Made by a program: the position numbers and the translations under genes
DNA from: Tillandsia leiboldiana
Lineage: Eukaryota > Streptophyta > Magnoliopsida > Poales > Bromeliaceae
Length of the DNA: 64,000 nt
Direction of reading: 5' to 3'
Assembly (NCBI GenBank): GCA_029204045.2
Contig: JAQNDB010000114.1
Span: 62,001 to 126,000, forward strand
Notes under the pieces: generated by a model
What the model saw: only the letters and a program-made list of their open reading frames with translations
Database searches by the model: none
What the model was told of the DNA's origin: nothing
Shown: positions 21,384 through 33,965 of the stretch, piece after piece
Numbering within the stretch: the first letter of the stretch is position 1
How the letters are laid out: each line of letters starts with the position of its first letter

Positions 21384-22554
21384 TTCTCCAATAAGGTAGG
21401 CTTGATATCAAGGAAAAAAGTCACGCAACTGTACTGCCGGTACTACCTCTAACCTCTATCGTGAAAAAAATCCGCGATCAAACTGTCCTGCTGAGTAATC
21501 GCGCTCATCTATACCTCCTCGGTTTGACCCTTCTGCTCAAAGCCTCAGCTATACATTTGGCCTTACCGGGGTGATAATGAATGGGCAAATCGTAGTCCCT
21601 TCAGCAACTCCAACCAACGTCTCTGCCGCAAATTCAATTCCTTCTGTGTGAACAAAAACTTAAGGCTTTGGCGATCCGAAAACACATTACAATGAACTCC
21701 AAAAATGTATGCCTCCAAAGCTTTAGAACGAAGACGACTGCTGCCAGTTCCTGATCGTGTGTCGGGTAGTTCCGCTCATATTCCTTGAGTTGTCTTGAAG
21801 CGTAGGCTAGGCTCTTCCCTGTTGCATCAGTACGCCTCCAAGACCGATCCATGATGCATCACAATAAATCTCATAATCCTCACCGGTGTCGGTAGTGCAA
21901 GCACAGGTGCCCGTGTTAGCCTGTCTTTTGTTCCTCGAAGCTCTCCTGGCATTGGGCCATCCAAATAAATCCTTCTCCTTTCCAGGTTAGATGGTTTAGA
22001 GGGGTAGCGATTTTTTGAGAAACCCTCCACGAAGCGTCTATAGTATCCTGCCAAGCCCAAGAAACTCCGGATTTCCGTTACTGTAGTCGGTCGGGGCCAT
22101 TAGTCACCGACTCACCTTCTTGGGATCCACTGCAATTCCCGTTGTGAAACTATGTGCCCCAAAAATTCCACTTCGCGAAGCTAGAACTCACATTTCTTAA
22201 GCTTAGCAAACAAATTCTGGTCCCTGAGAGTCTGGAGAATTATCCTCAAGTGCTCCTCATGTTCCTCATCTGTATGCGAGTAGATCAGAAAGTCATCAAT
22301 AAAGACCAGTACAAATTGGTCTAAGAAGGGTCTGAAAATCCTGTTCATCAAATCCATGAACACCTCGGGGGCGTTCGTAAGCCCAAACGGCATGACTGTG
22401 AACTCGTAGTGGCCGTATCGGGTCCGGAAAGCTGTTTTAGGGATATCCTCACCCCGAACTCTAAGCGGTGATACCAGACTGCAAACAATTTTGAGAATAC
22501 CAGTGCTCCTCGTAGTTGATCGAAGAGATCGTCAATCCGAGGCAAGGGGTACTT
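21384..22554 (-). pseudogene. Element C pol (RT-RNase H part), second reading
   Basis: Same sequence as 11294-12476 with extra indels that break the frame (near 21590, 21705, 21885, 22110, 22470). It is not a separate gene copy. It ends in the same TACTT (22550-22554) before the B LTR. Confidence 0.88.
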
Positions 22555-25500
22555 TGTCACGCCCCGGGGGTTTTATTTAGCGGAAACGATACTTCAAAAT
22601 ACGCGCAAAGTGCGTACTAATAATTTTTTTGATTGTTTAGAAACCTCCTTCCCCGGCGCGTGCCCAGACCCGCCACATATACAGATTACTCGAAAATGGG
22701 CAGAGTCTCCTCTGTATATGCACGGCGTCGCGGCTGCTACGATAGCCGATTATGAGCAATCATTTTTCCCATTTAATCACAACAGTTCGAAGTAGTACGG
22801 TGCATGAAGACTAAACAATACCCGTGGCCAATCAAGTTGAAAGGATAAACTCACAGTTTTGAAAGCAGGTCCACACGACCCAGGTTTTTTTTTTTTGAAG
22901 ACAGTTTGAAAAGATGCCATAAATCCACAGGTTTTGGAAAACAGGTCCACACGACCCAGATTTTTAAAAATAGTTTTCGAAGTTCTTTTCTTTTCTAGTC
23001 ATGTTGCTTTGAAAGCGGCCAAACGGGGACAATAACGGAAATAGTAGTGCATAAGTAGAAAGAAAGAATTCAACATCCACACGACCCACAAGGGTATCGA
23101 GAACCACACAATAACCTACAGTTCTGAATGAAATGCAGAGAAGGTAAATAAAACAGCATACTAGGGCTCCCTCAGACCGACTGCTACCAACTCGGCCTCA
23201 CCGTCGCCTACCTCTACCCCCTGGAGGTACCTGTCACAGAGTGGGTAGTCAGCGACACTATCATCAAAATAGTACTAAAGCAGTAAAGTAATACCAAGCC
23301 ACAAGTAATGCTAGCCGGAACAACCGCTCTACTCGTAATGGTAACTCGCAACCACCTGTACCACCTGTAGCACCTGAACCCCGGTAACACCTGTAACACC
23401 TGACCGCGTCGGGATCCAATCCCGGCGGTCTCACACCTGACTACATCGGGATCCAATCCCGGCAGTCCCACACCTGACCGCGTCGGGATCCAATCCCGGC
23501 GGTCTCACACCTGACTACATCGGGATCCAATCCCGGCAGTCCATCGCTGCCTCAGACCCCCCAGCGGTCAGGGGCCCCCCACTACGTCACCTCGTGGGGT
23601 AACACGGGTCAAAGACCGCCTTTCCGGAAAAAGAGCCCTTTGCGGTGGCCAAACCGCGGGTGCGCGTGTCGCAGCTCGAGCATAAGTAACAGTAACCAAG
23701 TAACCAAGTACATCAAGTAACCAAGTATCCAAGTAACCAAGTATCCAAGTAACCAAGTATCCAAGTAACCAAGTATCCAAGTAATCATGTACCATGTCAC
23801 GGGGTAAGGTAGTACATCATAGAAACCATCAACGTTAGTACCGATAAATAATGAAAAGTCCCTGTCGGATTACCAACATAATACTCAGCCTCGACCGTAA
23901 ACCCACCTTGTTGTCGCGCTCCTGACTGATGTAAGGTTCTCTCGCGTCTCGGGTGCCCGCCCGGACCTACACGAATCTGTCATATAGGAGTCAGCAACTT
24001 AAGGCTTTGTCAGACTAATGATTAGAGCGCCCGGCGCCCTCTCACCTTGCGTATAATACGCACAGGTACGCGCCTGGCCCCGCACGGCTGGGCGGTGTAC
24101 TAACAGCGTGCGGCCGTCCGCATGCGGAGGTGCCCGCAAGCGGCGGCGCCCGCATGCGGCGGTGCCCGCAAGCGGCAGCGCCCGCATGCGGCGGCGCCCG
24201 CATGCGGCGGCGCACAAGCGGCGGCGCCCACATGCGGCAGCCCGCAAGCGGCCGTGCCCGCATGCGGAGGCGCCCGCAAGCGGCGCGCCCACATGCGGGG
24301 GCGCCCGCATGCGGCAGCCCGCAAGCGGCGCGCCCGCATGCGGGGGCGCCCGCATGCGGCAGCCCGCAAGCGGCCGTGCCCGCATGCGGGGGCGCCCGCA
24401 TGCGGCAGCCCGCAAGCGGCGGCGCCCGCATGCGGCAGCCCGCATGCGGCGCCGCCCGCAAGTGGCGGCGCGCATGCGGCAGCCGCATGCGGTGCCGCCC
24501 GCAAGCGGCAGCCCGCATGCGGCAGCCCGCATGCGGCGCCGCCCGCAAGCGGCGGCGCCCGCATGCGGCAGTCCGCCATGCGGTGCCGCCCGCAAGCGGC
24601 GGCGCCCGCATGCGGCAGTCCGCATGCGGTGCCGCGTGCGCGCCGGATTCCCGCGATGCCCATGCCCCCTTCTTTTTTCCTTTCCCCCCCCCCCCCCCCT
24701 CTCGTCTGCTCCAACCAAGGAACGGGGCGAGAAGGCAAAACCCTAGCGTGCTCACCTCGGTTGTCGGAGGAAGAGGCGATCCGGGCCTGCGCGTTCGGCT
24801 ACAAGGAATGTGAGGACGCCTCCTTCTCCTTCCTTGGTCTCGCCTCTTGGGTCCTCCGTGCAGTCGGTGAGGATAGCGGAAGGATTTGGTGGGAAATAGA
24901 AGGGTTGGGGAAATGGGGTTTCGTACGTAGGGGCAATTTGTGGGGAATACGGGTAGTTAAAGGGGAGTGTGGTGGTTAAGGGGAGTGGGTAGTTAAAGGG
25001 AGTTACGGGTGGTTATGGGGGAATGGGTAGTTAGAGGGAGTGGGTGGTTATGGGAGTTACGGGTAGTGGGTAGGAGTGGGTAGTTATGGGAGTTACGGGT
25101 AGTTAAGGGTAGTTAGAGGGGGTAGTTATGGGAGTTACGGGTAGTTAGGGTAGTTAGAGGGGGTGGGTAGTTATTGGAGTTACAGGGTAGTTAGGGGTAG
25201 TTAGAGGGGGTGGGGTAGTTATGGGAGTTACGGTTTGTTTAAGGGGAGTTATACGACGGGGAAAAATAACGGGAACGGTTAAGTTGGTAAAAGGGAAAGA
25301 ACCCAGTTCAAGTTAAAACGGGTCCAAATCAGGTTGCGAACTAGAGTCCGGTCTATCTAAATAACCCGCGTTAACCATCTGAGCCGTTAGCTACCTTCCG
25401 GAATTTATTCCGGGAGATTCCGGCGTCGGAATTCAGAACCGATTTCGTCGCCACTCTCCGTTTCGCGAGCCCTATTAACTAAAAATACCCGCGGGCCCCG

Positions 25501-25620
25501 ACGGTCTGTCCGGAAACAAGAAATTATTCGATCATCCCCCAATCCCCCCCGAAACGAAAAGCGGAAATAACGAACCAAAAGTAGACCCTTAAAATATTTT
25601 AAACTAGCGGGCTATTTACA
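22555..25620 (-). repeat. Element B 3' LTR, second reading
   Basis: Corresponds to 12477-15552. It has the same 80-bp segment (about 22886-22965) and the same CCCACATGCGGG variant in the GC array (near 24290), which shows that it is the same physical LTR. Confidence 0.92.
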
Positions 25621-25624
25621 CCAC

Positions 25625-28600
25625 TCACCTCTTAAAACGAGTTTCGTCCTCGAAACTCAATCCTGATTTGCGGTAAAGAGATAAGGATAGCCCTCTCTCA
25701 TCTTCGATTCTAGTTCCCACGTCGCTTCCCGCTCCTCGTGGTTGCTCCAGAGCACCTTCACATAGGGGATGTCTCGGTTCGAAGCGTCTTACTTTCGTCT
25801 TGTAGTATTCGCACAGGGTTTCCTCGAAACTTAGGTCCTCCTTTAGTTCGAGTGTCGAGACGTCCCGCACATGCGACGGGTCGGGGAGGTATTTCTTGAG
25901 CATCGACACGTGGAACACGTCATGAATCCGGTTGAGGTTCGGTGGGTAGGGCAAGGCGGTAAGCCACTGGGCCGATCCGTTCCAGGATCTCGAATGGTCC
26001 CACGAAACCGCGGGCTTAGCTTGCCTTTTAACCCGAATCGCTTGATTCCCCTGGACGGCGAGACCCGCAAAAACACGTGTTCTCCCACCTGGAACTCTAA
26101 ATCGCGGCGTCTTTGATCCGCGTAGCTCTTTTGTCGACTCGGGGCAGTTAGTAAGCGCTGTCTGATGAGAACGCACCTTCACTTCTGTTTTCTTCTACCA
26201 AGTCGGGTCCCAAGAGCTTTCGTTCTCCCAAATCGTCCAACAGATCGGGGATCGGCAGCGTCTCCCGTTAAAGCTTCGTAGGGTGCCATCAGTATGCTGG
26301 CTTGGTGGCTATTGTTGTAAGCGAATTCTACCAGTGGTAGGTATCGCTCCAACCGACTCCCCAATCGAGTACACAGGCCCGGAGCAGGTCTCTAGTGTCC
26401 TGTATCACTCGCTCCGACTGCCCGTCTGTCTGAGGTGGAAGGCTGTGCTGAAGTGCAATTTTGTCCCCAAGGCTTGTTGCAGACTCTGCCAAACTTCGAG
26501 ACAAAACGTGTGTCTCTGTCTGATGTGATCGATGCCGGTACCCCATGCAGTCTCACTAGCTCGCTGAGATAGACTTGAGCCAACCGCTCTCTGGTCCAGG
26601 TTGTGTGAATCGGCAGGAAGTGTGCTGACTTAGTCAGCCGGTCCACCACCACCCATATTGTGTCGTGTCCTTGTGGTGAACGTGGGAACCCGGTGACAAA
26701 GTCCATGGTGATATGATCCCACTTCCACTCCGGTACCCGGTAAGGGTTGTAATTTTCCCGCCGGTCGTTGATGTTCCGCCTTTATTTGTTGACACACCAG
26801 GCAATGAGCTACAAATTGGGTTACATCCCTCTTCATCTTGGGCCACCAGAAGGTCTGCTTGAGGTCCCTGTACATCTTTGTGCCTCCTGGATGCGCTGTA
26901 TAAGGGGCGCTGTGTGCCTCGGACAGAATTTCACTTCTTTAATTCCGGGGTATCCGGCACGCAAATCCGCCCGCGGAACCGTAGGGTATCATCGCTTTTT
27001 AATGAAAAGTCCCCTTCCTGGTCCGGTGAGATCTTGTCTCTACGAGCTGTAAGTGCGAGTCCGCCTGCTGTCCCTCTCGAATCTTTTCTAACAGTGTTGG
27101 CTTGACTACCAGAGTTAGAAGTTGCGCAACCGTGCCCGCTGACACTACTTCCAACCCTAGTCGAGAAAATTCTGCGATCAAGTCGCTCTGCTCAGTTATC
27201 GCACCTACCGATCCTCCCTCCAGTCGCCCCTTCCTGCTCAGAGCGTCTGCTACCACGTTTGCTTTCCCGGGGTGGTATTGGATCGTTAGGTCGTAATCCT
27301 TCAGTAATTCAAGCCACCGTCTCTGCCGCAGGTTTAGTTCCTTTTGTGTGAACAGGTATTTAAGACTTTGGTGATCTGAGAAGATGTTACAATGGACACT
27401 AAAGAGATAGTGTCTCCATAACTTCAGGACGAAGACCACTGCAGCCAGCTCTAGGTCGTGTGTTGGGTAGTTTCTTTCGTAGTCCTTTAGTTGCCTAGAT
27501 GCATAGGCTATTACCTTCCCCTGCTGCATTAACACACCCCCAAGGCCGATTCTTGAAGCGTCGCAGTACACCTCATAGTCCTCACCGGGTGTTGGTAGTA
27601 CAAGAATCGGTGCCTCGGTTAGCCTTCTTTTGAGTTCTTCAAAACTTTCCTGGCATTTGGCCGTCCATACAGCTTTTCTCCTTTCTTGGTCAACCGGTTT
27701 AGAGGGGTCGCAATCTTCGAGAAACCCTCGACAAAGCGTCTATAATACCCCGCCAGCCCCAAGAAACTGCGGATCTCCGTCACCGTTGTGGGCGGCTGCC
27801 AGTCTATCACCGATTCCACCTTCTTGGGGTCTACGGCGATTCCCTTTGCCGAGATCACATGCCCCAGGAATCCCACTTCGCGTAGCCAGAACTCACACTT
27901 TTTGAGCTTAGCGTACGGCTTCTGCTCCCTGAGGGTTTGGAGAATCGTTCGTAAGTGATCCTCGTGCTCCTCGTCGGTTGATGAGTAGATTAGTATATCA
28001 TCGATGAAGACCACCACGAAACCGATCTAAGAATTGGTCTGAAGACCCGGTTCATCATGTCCATAAGGACTGCGGGGGCGTTCGTAAGTCCGAACGGCAT
28101 GACCGTAAACTTCGTAATGGCCATACCGGGTCCGGAAAGCGGCTTCGGAATGTCCCTCGTTCCGAACCCGAAGCTGGTGGTAGCCAGACTGTAGATCAAT
28201 TTTTGAAAAGACCGTCGCTCCTCGTAGTTGGTCGAAGAGGTCGTCGATTCTGGGCAGGGGGTACTTATTTTTCACCGTGACCTTGTTTATTCCTCTGTAG
28301 TCGATACAGAGTCGCAGGCTCCCATCCTTCTTCCGTACGAAAAGCACTGGTGCGCCCCAGGGTGACACACTCGGCCTGACAAACCCTTTGTCCAAGAGGT
28401 CTTCCAGTTGCGCCTTTAACTCCTTCAACTCCGCGAAGGCCATTCGGTAGGGTGCCTTCGTTATAGGTTGAGTACCTGGCAAGAGTTCAATAGGGAACAC
28501 CACCTCCCTTTCAGGGGGTATCCCAGGCAGCTCCGTCGGAAAGACATCGGGAAAGTCCTTCACCACCGGGATGTCTGAAGGTGTCGTCGAGGGTCGGGTA

Positions 28601-29220
28601 ACCAGATCTACCGATGCCAAATAGGTTACACACCCACCCTCTATCAGACTCCTGGCTTCGAGCCGCGGAGATGACTGCGGGAAGGAGATGCTCCTTGCAC
28701 GCTAGGTACGCATTCTTAGGGAAACTAGGTTCTTGTAGTTGTACCATCCGCTTATCGCAGTCGATAAGCACTTGGTACCTTGAGAGCCAGTCCATGCCCA
28801 AAACAACGTCGTACTCCTTCAAGGGAATTACTATTAAATCCCAAGGGCAAAATAGCCGCCCTAGCTTAATCGGGCAAGTGGCTACCAAACTAGTCGCCTC
28901 TAGCGTCCCACCCACGGTCTGGACCGTCAACCGACTTTAGAGAGGTGTTTCCTCGAGGTCATGCGAAAACACGTACTCGCGAGAAATGAACGAGTGTGTT
29001 GCTCCAGTATCAAAGAGGGTCCTAGAACGTGAATTTAAAATGGAAGTTATACCTACAAGTACGTGCTCCGGCGGGTCCGATTCCTGGCGGGTCATGGAAT
29101 AAATTCGCCCGCCGGTTGAGGCCGCCTATCCTCTTCGGCCGACGCTCTGGTCCGTACCATTGTTTGTACAGACATACCAACCAAAGCTTAGCACTCATCT
29201 CTGCTAGATGAATCATCGTA
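25625..29220 (-). CDS. Element B pol, second reading
   Basis: Same gene as 15589-19180. Here the RT stretch 27619-28620 reads longer (DLLDKGFVRPSVSPWGAP; KVTVKNKYPLPRIDD; IDDILIYSSTDEEHEDHL; SFLGLAGYYRRFVEGF), while the integrase core (25850-26700) is more broken than in the first reading. Frame breaks fall at different places in the two readings, as expected of sequencing error rather than gene decay. Confidence 0.86.
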
Positions 29221-29367
29221 AAATCGAGAGAGAAAAGAACATTATCTACAAATCCCCTCCCCGATCTCTCACGTCTTAACCCTTAAACCCTGCACATTTC
29301 ATTTATTCGTAGTTAAGTGTGATATCTCGGTGGATGTTGGGCTGTCACTGTTGTGATTAAAGCAAAG

Positions 29368-29379
29368 GCTCTGATACCA
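29368..29379 (-). other. Primer-binding site of B (second reading)
   Basis: TGGTATCAGAGC on the minus strand, next to the 5' LTR. Confidence 0.92.
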
Positions 29380-29387
29380 TCTTAATC

Positions 29388-32383
29388 TGTCACGCCCCGG
29401 GGGTTTTATTTTAGCGGAAACGATACTTCAAAATACGCGCAAAGTGCGTACTAATAATTTTTTTGATTGTTTAGAAACCTCCTTCCCCGGCGCGTGCCCA
29501 GACCCGCCACATATACAGATTTACTCGAAAATCGGGCAGAGTCTCCTCTGTATATGCACGGCGTCGCGGCTGCTACGATAGCCGATTATGAGCAATCATT
29601 TTTCCCATTTAATCACAACAGTTCGAAGTAGTACGGTGCATGAAGACTAAACAATACCCGTGGCCAATCAAGTTGAAAGGATAAACTCACAGTTTTGAAA
29701 GCAGGTCCACACGACCCAAGGTTTTTTAAAAATAGTTTTCGAAGTTCTTTTCTTTTCTAGTCATGTTGCTTTGAAAGCGGCCAAACGGGGACAATAACGG
29801 AAATAGTAGTGCATAAGTAGAAAGAAAGAATTCAACATCCACACGACCCCACAAGGGTATCGAGAACCACACAATAACCTACAGTTCTGAATGAAATGCA
29901 GAGAAGGTAAATAAAACAGCATACTAGGGCTCCCTCAGACCGACTGCTACCAACTCGGCCTCACCGTCGCCTACCTCTACCCCCTGGAGGTACCTGTCAC
30001 AGAGTGGGTAGTCAGCGACACTATCATCAAAATAGTACTAAAGCAGTAAAGTAATACCAAGCCACAAGGTAATGCTAGCCGGAACAACCGCTCTACTCGT
30101 AATGGTAACTCGCAACCACCTGTACCACCTGTAGCACCTGCAACCCCGGTAACACCTGTAACACCTGACCGCGTCGGGATCCAATCCCGGCGGTCTCACA
30201 CCTGACTACATCGGGATCCAATCCCGGCAGTCCCACACCTGACCGCGTCGGGATCCAATCCCGGCGGTCTCACACCTGACTACATCGGGATCCAATCCCG
30301 GCAGTCCCATCGCTGCCTCAGACCCCCCAGCGGTCAGGGGCCCCCCACTACGTCACCTCGTGGGGTAACACGGGTCAAAGACCGCCTTTCCGGAAAAGAG
30401 CACCCTTTGCGGTGGCCAAACCGCGGGTGCGCGTGTCGCAGCTCGAGCATAAGTAACCAGTAACCAAGTAACCAAGTAACCAAGTATCCAAGTAACCAAG
30501 TATCCAAGTAACCAAGTATCCAAGTAACCAAGTATCCAAGTAACCAAGTATCCAAGTAATCATGTCACCATGTCACGGGGTAAGGTAGTACATCATAGAA
30601 ACCATCAACGTTAGTACCGATAAATAATGAAAAGTCCCTGTCGGATTACCAACATAATACTCAGCCTCGACCGTAAACCCACCTTGTTGTCGCGCTCCTG
30701 ACTGATGTAAGGTTCTCTCGCGTCTCGGGTGCCCGCCCGGACCTACACGAATCTGTCATATAGGAGTCAGCAACTTAAGGCTTTGTCAGACTAAAGATTA
30801 GAGCGCCCGGCGCCCTCTCACCTTGCGTATAATACGCACAGGTACGCGCCTGGCCCCGCACGGCTGGGCGGTGTACTAACAGCGTGCGGCCGTCCGCATG
30901 CGGAGGTGCCCGCAAGCGGCGGCGCCCGCATGCGGCGGTGCCCGCAAGCGGCAGCGCCCGCATGCGGCGGCGCCCGCATGCGGCGGCGCACAAGCGGCGG
31001 CGCCCACATGCGGCAGCCCGCAAGCGGCCGTGCCCGCATGCGGAGGCGCCCGCAAGCGGCGCGCCCGCATGCGGGGGCGCCCGCATGCGGCAGCCCGCAA
31101 GCGGCGCGCCCGCATGCGGGGGCGCCCGCATGCGGCAGCCCGCAAGCGGCCGTGCCCGCATGCGGGGGCGCCCGCATGCGGCAGCCCGCAAGCGGCGGCG
31201 CCCGTATGCGGCAGCCCGCATGCGGCGCCGCCCGCAAGTGGCGGCGCGCATGCGGCAGCCCGCATGCGGTGCCGCCCGCAAGCGGCAGCCCGCATGCGGC
31301 AGCCCGCATGCGGCGCCGCCCGCAAGCGGCGGCGCCCGCATGCGGCAGTCCGCATGCGGTGCCGCCCGCAAGCGGCGGCGCCCGCATGCGGCAGTCCGCA
31401 TGCGGTGCCGCCGTGCGCGCCGGATTCCCGCGATGCCCATGCCCCCTTCTTTTTCCTTTCCCCCCCCCCCTCTCGTCTGCTCCAACCAAGAACGGGGCGA
31501 GAAGGCAAAACCCTAGCGTGCTCACCTCGGTTGTCGGAGGAAGAGGCGATCCGGGCCTGCGCGTTCGGCTACAAGGAATGTGAGGACGCCTCCTTCTCCT
31601 TCCTTGGTCTCGCCTCTTGGGTCCTCCGTGCAGTCGGTGAGGAAGCGGAAGGATTTGGTTGGGAAATAGAAGGGTTGGGGAAATGGGGTTTCGTACGTAG
31701 GGGAATTGTGGGGAATACGGGTAGTTAAAGGGGAGTGTGGTGGTTTAAGGGGAGTGGGTAGTTAAAGGGAGTTACGGGTGGTTATGGGGGAATGGGTAGT
31801 TAGAGGGAGTGGGTGGTTATGGGAGTTACGGGTAGTGGGTAGGAGTGGGTAGTTATGGGAGTTACGGGTAGTTAAGGGTAGTTAGAGGGGGTAGTTATGG
31901 GAGTTACGGGTAGTTAGGGTAGTTAGAGGGGGTGGGTAGTTATTGGAGTTACGGGTAGTTAGGGGTAGTTAGAGGGGGTGGGTAGTTATGGGAGTTACGG
32001 TTTGTTTAAGGGGAGTTATACGACGGGGAAAAATAACGGGAACGGTTAAGTTGGTAAAAGGGAAAGAACCCAGTTCAAGTTAAAACGGGTCCAAATCAGG
32101 TGCGAACTAGAGTCCGGTCTATCTAAATAACCCGCGTTAACCATCTGAGCCGTTAGCTACCTTCCGGAATTTATTCCGGGAGATTCCGGCGTCGGAATTC
32201 AGAACCGATTTTGCCGCCACTCTCCGTTTCGCGAGCCCTATTAACTAAAAATACCCACGGGCCCCGACGGTCTGTCCGGAAACAAGAAATTATTCGATCA
32301 TCCCCCAATCCCCCCGAAACGAAAAGCGGAAATAACGAACCAAAAGTAGACCCTTAAAATATTTTAAACTAGCGGCTATTACA
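29388..32383 (-). repeat. Element B 5' LTR, complete
   Basis: 2996-bp LTR and the best copy of the 5' LTR. It differs from the 3' LTR mainly by absence of the 80-bp segment between two CAGGTCCACACGACCCA repeats, by shorter C and T runs, and by rare substitutions (for example near 32205). The small difference implies a recent insertion. Confidence 0.94.
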
Positions 32384-32740
32384 TACTTATTCTTCACTGT
32401 AACCTTATTTATCTCCCTGTAGTCGATGCATAGACGTAGACTTCCGTCCTTCTTTCGCACGAAGAGCACGGGTGCGCCCCAAGGCAACACACTCGGTCTG
32501 ATGAACCCTTTATCCAGAAGATCTTATAGTTGTGCCTTAAGTTCCTTCAGTTCCGCGAAAGCCATTCTGTAAGGCGCCTTTGTGATAGGTTGCGTGCCTG
32601 GTAGAAGCTCGAAAGGGAAGACGACCTCTCGCTCGGGGGGCATTCCCGGCAGTTCGGTCGGGCAGACGTCAGAAAAATCCCTTACAACCGGGATGTCAGT
32701 TAGCAATGCAGAGGGTCGAGTCGCTAGGTCCACTGAAGCC
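32384..32740 (-). pseudogene. Element C pol, 5' segment: RT N-terminus
   Basis: Minus-strand reading ATRPSALLTDIPVVRDFSD, PTELPGMPPEREVVFP, ITKAPYRMAFAELKELKAQL, then after a stop PWGAPVLFVRKKDGS and YREINKVTVKNKY. It ends exactly at the B TSD, and the next residues (PLPRIDD) are at 12476. A stop at about 32524 divides it. Confidence 0.88.
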
Positions 32741-33656
32741 AGGTAAACTACACATCCGCCTGATACTTATTAAGCCTGCTTCCCGACTTGGAGTTCCCCG
32801 TCACGACGCCACCGGTCCGCAGACCACCTCTGACGGCGCTGAGCAGTCAACAACAAAAGTCTCACGATGCGTCGAGGTACCCCAGTCATACCACCAAACC
32901 CATACCAATGAGCCCTTAATTGTCCAAAAAAAAAATATAACCCAACGACAAGGGAAAAACCACACTAACGCCCTCACAAGGCTCCAAGAGGTGCCAACAA
33001 AACAGGCTGGGTCACTAACTACAAGAAATTCTCCCCTGAAAACAACGAACCCACCCGTCACCAACACGGACCACTTCCACCCGTCACCAACACGGGCCAC
33101 TAGCTCGGAGCATAACCACCATCCCGGATTGCCCTCTCCGACTGTCCGTCCTATTGAGGCGACGGTCAAAACTAAAGCTAGGTTTCAGCTGTAAGAACTA
33201 CAACAAGGTCTACCCCAAAGAAAGAGTTGCGTTTCGGGTATTCTCGCCGAAAAGACCAATGCCGGTACGCTATGTAGTCAACAGATCTCGTTGACTCACA
33301 CATGCTCCAAACAAACACAGCGCCAAAACTCAAAAATTACCCCCAAGACTAAACGGTCACCCTCCCAAACAGAAGAACTCTGAGCTCCAGGTCCACTCAA
33401 CAATGACCTCCAGGTACAATAGACTACCCATCCGAAACCTAAAGGGTCGGAAAAAGACATGGAACGAAAACAGCGAGACTACCCTCGCCATAACACTGCT
33501 TAGGTTTAACTACGCTGAACCGTCCTTCTCCGTTTAACAGCGTCATCAGTTGACGAACTAATCCGGCCATGATCTGTGCACAAGCATAAAACTCGTCAAC
33601 TCTAGACTTAACCAGTCTAGCACCAAGACCTACAATCAAACAGGGACTCCCAAAAC

Positions 33657-33691
<35 letters not shown>

Positions 33692-33796
33692 AACTCTCAC
33701 GCTCTACTATCTACACCTTGACCATCATTGGTTAGTAGCCAGTGGTAATGTACTCTGTGGATGTTGGACAGCGACTACTGTGGTTAAAGTAGTTTT
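32741..33796. other. Element C interior where gag and protease should be; not recognisable
   Basis: About 1 kb between the RT start and the PBS. I see no zinc knuckle, no DTG/DSG protease motif and no gag-like frame on the minus strand. Two partial repeats around 33050-33110 (CCGTCACCAACACGG twice) and a long C run (33658-33689) are the only structure. A normal Tekay gag-protease needs more space, so this part is deleted or replaced. Confidence 0.6.
33658..33689 (+). repeat. Poly(C) tract of 32 bases
   Basis: Uninterrupted run of C in the C interior. Its length may be inexact because homopolymers are error-prone. Confidence 0.9.
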
Positions 33797-33808
33797 GCTC
33801 TGATACCA
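33797..33808 (-). other. Primer-binding site of C
   Basis: TGGTATCAGAGC on the minus strand, followed by an 8-nt spacer and the LTR end. Confidence 0.92.
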
Positions 33809-33918
33809 TCTTAATCCGTCACGCCCTGGGGGTTTAAATATGCGGAAGAAAAGCCAATAAGTGATGCATAATTTTTTTTTTGAAAACCCTTTCCTCCGTT
33901 GCGCGCCCAGACCCGCCG

Positions 33919-33965
33919 CATGTACAAATTCACTCCGCAAACGGGCGGAGTCTCCTTTGTATATG
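33919..33965 (-). other. Leader hairpin of the C LTR
   Basis: CATGTACAAA/TTTGTATATG with inner ACTCCGC/GCGGAGT. It is the counterpart of 12599-12645 in B with compensating arm changes. Confidence 0.6.

Larger units (their letters stand above)
21384..31351. other. Right copy of the assembly duplication (contig start)
   Basis: Repeats 11294-21283 in the same orientation and order, with many single-base deletions near its left end, typical of low-coverage long-read contig ends. Confidence 0.85.
12477..32383 (-). mobile_element. Element B: gag-less Ty3/gypsy (Tekay-type), shown 1.5 times by assembly
   Basis: Minus-strand element whose outer ends are 12477 (TGTCACGCCCC) and 32383 (TTACA), flanked by TACTT on both sides. 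As printed it contains four LTR pieces and two interiors because the locus is read twice across the N gap. Collapsing the duplicates gives LTR-interior-LTR of about 9.8 kb. Its interior runs from the PBS to protease within about 350 bp, so the usual gag is missing, while protease, RT, RNase H, integrase and the chromodomain-like tail are present. Confidence 0.88.

Noticed and set aside
20699..21452. ORFs running through the N gap
   Set aside because: They contain 34 unknown codons from the 100 N and join unrelated contig ends.
12477..32383. A true tandem array of B elements sharing LTRs
   Set aside because: C pol sequence reappears after the gap (21384-22554) with the same TACTT junction, and LTR-specific variants match pairwise, which points to one locus read twice.
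32706..33194. 162-codon plus-strand ORF as a host gene
   Set aside because: It overlaps the C reverse transcriptase N-terminus on the other strand, shows no domain, and lies within the element interior.
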